This document shows, in pieces, positions 6,815 to 9,788 of a DNA stretch of 9,788 bases; position 1 is the first letter of the stretch, and each line of letters begins with the position of its first letter. The translations under genes were made by a program, and so were the position numbers. The notes under the pieces are model-generated. The model did not search any database. It worked only from the letters and a program-made list of their open reading frames with translations, and was not told where the DNA came from. This DNA is from Bdellovibrionales bacterium (GTDB lineage: Bacteria > Bdellovibrionota > Bdellovibrionia > Bdellovibrionales > UBA1609). The stretch spans positions 1 to 9,788 of the forward strand of contig DAIDJH010000038.1 of the NCBI GenBank assembly GCA_027451425.1, given 5' to 3'.

Positions 6815-9619
6815 GTGGCAGGCAGCACGAACCAACGGCGATGGTTAGTTAAAAATGCGGACGGGCATGTTCGCGGTCCATTTTCAACCGACGAGATGTT
6901 GGCAAAAATCTCAAACGGTGAGCTTGCGGGCGATGAGAGGGTTGCGCTTTATCCAGGTACGGAGTGGGTCCCGATCAGCCAAGATCCGGATTTTTACGAT
7001 CGGCTGCTTGAGTTGTTGGAGCGAGACCGAGTCGCAACCAAAGCAGAACCAAAAACCCCGGAATCTGTTTTTAAATTTTCAGATTCTCAAGCAGAAGAGC
7101 GGCAAGAAATACCGAAACCACAAATAAACAGAGTCGAACGAGTCAAGTTCACGAAAAAAAATGCAAATGACGAAGGGGCTGCGGGTGAGCCCGCGACAAC
7201 TCCGCCGGTGATTGAACTCAGACAGCGCGAAAAAATCGTCAAAAAACATAAGTCAAAAAATATTGTCTTATCAGTATTAGTTGGTGTTGTGGCCGTGGCG
7301 GGAGCTCTTATTTTCACCAGTTCACATAACGCGTGGCCGGGGTCGCGCATTCACCTTTTAGTCCCGCGGGGTGGGCAGCCACAGCTCCCAGATGCGCAGG
7401 TCAAGCGCCTGCAAACTCAGGCAGTTCAAGAATTCGATCAAGACAATTTTTCGACCTATGTTCGCGCTGAAGAACAATTGGTTGAAATAGTTGAGGGTAA
7501 CCCCAAAAACTCGGGTGCGATCGCGCTTCTTTGTCTTAATTATTGGGAGTTGTGGCCATACGCGCAGCAAGACTCCCATGATTTTTTTGCACTTACTCGC
7601 GCTATTCAAGCGGCGAGTGCGATTGATCCGACGAGCAATGACGTCACCACATGTCGAACCGTCGATCTCATGGCGCGAGGGCGCTACGCCGAAGCCAAAA
7701 GTTTGGTGGAGTCAGCTCTCGATGCCTTTGCTGGAGGATCGAATCAACCGTCGGTTGCATTTTATTTTTTGAAAGCGAAACTTTTAGACGCGGATAAAGA
7801 CCCGACCTCGGCGATTAACTATGTGCAAACGGCTGAACAACAATGGCCGCAATGGCTTGGTCTTTTTACCTTTGAGGCGGAGCTCCTAGCTGAAACGAAA
7901 AACTATCAAGCCGCCGCCAACCGACTCCAAGAAATATTAAAAACAAACCCAAAGCACAAGGTGGCTCAGATTATTCTTGGCGCCCTTGAGGTGATGGAGC
8001 TCAATGACCCGCGCGATGGGCGGGCGCGTATCGAGCGGGCTTTGTCTTCGCGGGAGCGCGCGCCCCAAGAAACCTTATCCAGCGGGTACTTGGCGCTTGC
8101 GGAACTTGCATTGCGTACCGGTGAAAATTCGAGCGCGCTCAGGTACGCGCGAAAAGCCTACGTGCTCAACTCGTTGAGTGCGCGTGCAAAAGAAATCATT
8201 TTGCAACTCGGTGGAGAGAAGACGCTTCGGGATACCCACGTGCAAGACATGCAGCTTGTGTACGAAGGCGACGAACTTGCCGGCGAAGGCGACTTGAATT
8301 CGGCACAGGCGCATTACAAAGAAGCGTTTGCGACAAATCCCAAAAATGGAATCGCCGCCATGAAGGCCGCCGAATGTCTTTGGAAGTTAAGTCTTTCATC
8401 GGAAGCAATTGATTGGATCAACAGGGCGATTCACGCTGATCCAAAATTAATCGAGGCCTATACTCTCTTGGCAGACTATTTTTCACAACAGTTCAACTAC
8501 GATGCCGCAGGCCGAGTGCTCAACGACGCTTTACACGTTTCGCCCAAAAGCTACAGGGTGATGGACGGATTTGCTCTCGTAGAACTACGAAGACACGATT
8601 CGAGGGGCGCCATACAATTTGCCAAAAAGGCGATTCAACTCTATCCCGGCGATGTCGAGGGCTATGTGATTTTGGCGAAGGCGGATCTGGATTTGGGGCA
8701 GTATCCAAAAGCATTTGATTCGGCTAGCCACGCCATTGAATTGGACATGAACAATCGCGAGGCACAAATCGCTTATGCGCGTGCGCTCGGCGGTGCGCGG
8801 GGGAGTCAAGCCGGCATCGATTATCTCAAACAATTGGTCTCGATGTATCCCTCGATCACGGACTATCAACTTGCGCTCGGGGATTTGTATATGGCGGATC
8901 AAGACTATCCGAGCGCACAAAAGACTTATGAGCAAGTTGTGGCGATGCAAGACAATTCCAAAAAAGCGCAAATGGATTTGGGTCGTGCGTTGCAAGCGCG
9001 GGGAAAATACGAGGAGGCCATTACAGCATACTTCAACGCCGCCGAACTTGACCCAGCCGATGCCCAACCCCTATTTTTGGCAGGCATGCTGTACTTGGCT
9101 GCCGGTAAACCAACGGACGCACAAACGGAGTTTCAGCGCGTGCTAAAGATAAACAAAGATTATCCGCTGGTGAATTATCAAATCGGCCGCGCGGCACTAA
9201 TGTTAAATGCTCCCGAAGAAGCGCTTGAGCAAGCTCGGCGCGAAGAAGAAAAAAATCCAAATCTCGCGGACCCGTACATTTTAGCGGCTGACGCGTACAC
9301 AGCGATGAAACAGTACAGCCTGTGCGCGGGCGAATATCAAAAGGCGGTGAAGTTGCGCCCACAGGGAGCCGAAATGTACGTGAAAATGGCGCGTTGCTAT
9401 AGACTCGCCGGTGATCTCGATGCCGCCCTTTCGATGGTCAACGTGGCACACGATCAAGACTCGGGTAACCCTGAAGTTTGGAAGGAGCAAGGCGCCATTT
9501 ACGACACGCGCGGCGATCGAGAAAAAGCCGTCGAAGCATACAATCAATATATTGTTTTGGCTCCGAATGCACCTGATCGAGACCAGGTCCAGGCTCGGAT
9601 CAATCAGTTGTCACACTAA
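6815..9619 (+). CDS. GYF_2-domain, single-TM, TPR-repeat membrane scaffold protein
   Basis: The protein has 934 residues and a GTG start. Residues about 9-66 match the bacterial GYF_2-type pattern (WLVKNADGHVRGPFSTDEM, ISNGELAGDERVALY, EWVPIS). A charged, probably disordered linker follows (about 70-149, ending KKHKSK), then one transmembrane helix about 150-168. From about residue 190 the rest is helical TPR-type repeat. The best series is about twelve consecutive 34-residue units from 512 to near the C-terminus (for example GKYEEAITAYFNAAELDPAD), with one more from about 477 and looser units before that. The basic linker before the helix predicts the GYF_2 domain in the cytoplasm and about 760 residues of TPR in the periplasm. 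TPR arrays bind other proteins. Specific function is unknown; motility, secretion or envelope assembly are possible. No terminator separates it from the next gene, 24 bases on. Confidence 0.85.
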   Translation: MAGSTNQRRWLVKNADGHVRGPFSTDEMLAKISNGELAGDERVALYPGTEWVPISQDPDFYDRLLELLERDRVATKAEPKTPESVFKFSDSQAEERQEIPKPQINRVERVKFTKKNANDEGAAGEPATTPPVIELRQREKIVKKHKSKNIVLSVLVGVVAVAGALIFTSSHNAWPGSRIHLLVPRGGQPQLPDAQVKRLQTQAVQEFDQDNFSTYVRAEEQLVEIVEGNPKNSGAIALLCLNYWELWPYAQQDSHDFFALTRAIQAASAIDPTSNDVTTCRTVDLMARGRYAEAKSLVESALDAFAGGSNQPSVAFYFLKAKLLDADKDPTSAINYVQTAEQQWPQWLGLFTFEAELLAETKNYQAAANRLQEILKTNPKHKVAQIILGALEVMELNDPRDGRARIERALSSRERAPQETLSSGYLALAELALRTGENSSALRYARKAYVLNSLSARAKEIILQLGGEKTLRDTHVQDMQLVYEGDELAGEGDLNSAQAHYKEAFATNPKNGIAAMKAAECLWKLSLSSEAIDWINRAIHADPKLIEAYTLLADYFSQQFNYDAAGRVLNDALHVSPKSYRVMDGFALVELRRHDSRGAIQFAKKAIQLYPGDVEGYVILAKADLDLGQYPKAFDSASHAIELDMNNREAQIAYARALGGARGSQAGIDYLKQLVSMYPSITDYQLALGDLYMADQDYPSAQKTYEQVVAMQDNSKKAQMDLGRALQARGKYEEAITAYFNAAELDPADAQPLFLAGMLYLAAGKPTDAQTEFQRVLKINKDYPLVNYQIGRAALMLNAPEEALEQARREEEKNPNLADPYILAADAYTAMKQYSLCAGEYQKAVKLRPQGAEMYVKMARCYRLAGDLDAALSMVNVAHDQDSGNPEVWKEQGAIYDTRGDREKAVEAYNQYIVLAPNAPDRDQVQARINQLSH

Positions 9620-9643
9620 GCGGGGATTGGATAGGCTAGTTTT

Positions 9644-9788
9644 ATGGGGCAGTTCGTTGAAGATCTACAGTATAAAATCAAAACGTCGTCCGGGAGCCTC
9701 CTTCTTTTTACCTTTAAACTTTTTGTGGGGCTTATCCTAGGGCTAACATTTGCACTCACGGGACGGCAAATTGCCCACTACGGAAATT
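9644..9788 (+). CDS. N-terminus of a membrane protein (3' truncated)
   Basis: ATG 9644 opens a frame that stays open to the window edge (48 full codons). It starts 24 bases after the TPR stop, with AGG 8 bases upstream as a weak ribosome site. The protein begins with a polar segment of about 18 residues (MGQFVEDLQYKIKTSSGS), then a hydrophobic helix of about 22 residues (LLLFTFKLFVGLILGLTFAL), then GRQIAHYGN. This resembles the N-terminal part of an inner-membrane protein with its first residues in the cytoplasm. Spacing suggests it is co-transcribed with the TPR gene and may be its partner. I cannot name the family from 48 residues. Confidence 0.65.
   Translation, partial: MGQFVEDLQYKIKTSSGSLLLFTFKLFVGLILGLTFALTGRQIAHYGN

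Noticed and set aside
8585..9067. 160-codon minus-strand open frame inside the TPR gene
   Set aside because: It lies wholly antisense to well-formed TPR units, with no ribosome site and no recognisable motif; a coding shadow.
8348..9619. DNA-level tandem repeat in the TPR region
   Set aside because: The 34-residue periodicity exists only in the protein; the bases of successive units differ greatly, so there is no DNA tandem repeat or CRISPR-like array.

Overview
The window looks like chromosomal housekeeping DNA from a Gram-negative, Bdellovibrio-like or deltaproteobacterial lineage. The reasons are a Rho with a long N-terminal extension, a rho-prfA-prmC-murA cluster without rpmE, a small stand-alone PilZ protein, and a very large membrane protein that joins a GYF_2-type domain to TPRs. 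The lineage is an inference from gene content and protein style; no rRNA or other marker is present. There are no IS elements, CRISPR arrays, tRNAs or phage genes.

Layout. Bases 1-305 hold the 3' end of a gene for a Pro/Ala-rich membrane protein. A convergent gene (334-708, minus) encodes a PilZ-like protein, and a hairpin lies at the convergence. From a candidate promoter near 762-798 runs a plus-strand block: rho (901-2523), prfA/RF1 (2641-3720), prmC (3717-4586) and murA (4586-5848). The last three overlap at their start and stop codons (ATGA and TGATG), so they are very probably translationally coupled. A strong hairpin without a U-tract sits in the 117-base rho-prfA gap. Next comes a convergent gene for a secreted protein of unknown function (5950-6630, minus), with an intrinsic terminator between it and murA that is oriented for the minus strand. 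The 184-base divergent region 6631-6814 contains promoter-like elements for both directions and several dyad symmetries. A 934-residue GYF_2-TM-TPR protein (6815-9619) follows, and 24 bases after it starts a further membrane protein cut off by the window edge (9644 onward).

How the genes work together. RF1 reads UAG/UAA stops and PrmC methylates the glutamine of its GGQ motif, so the prfA-prmC pair makes an enzyme and its substrate together. Rho ends transcription. MurA commits UDP-GlcNAc to peptidoglycan synthesis. The second half has no recognised pathway. The TPR protein probably displays a large periplasmic protein-interaction scaffold anchored by one membrane helix, perhaps with the downstream membrane protein as partner.

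I did not find a clearly new biological system. The points most worth a second look are the charged, disordered Rho extension, the divergent dyad element at 6716-6745, the GYF_2-TPR membrane scaffold with its neighbour, the unusual PilZ motif, and the hairpin between rho and prfA.
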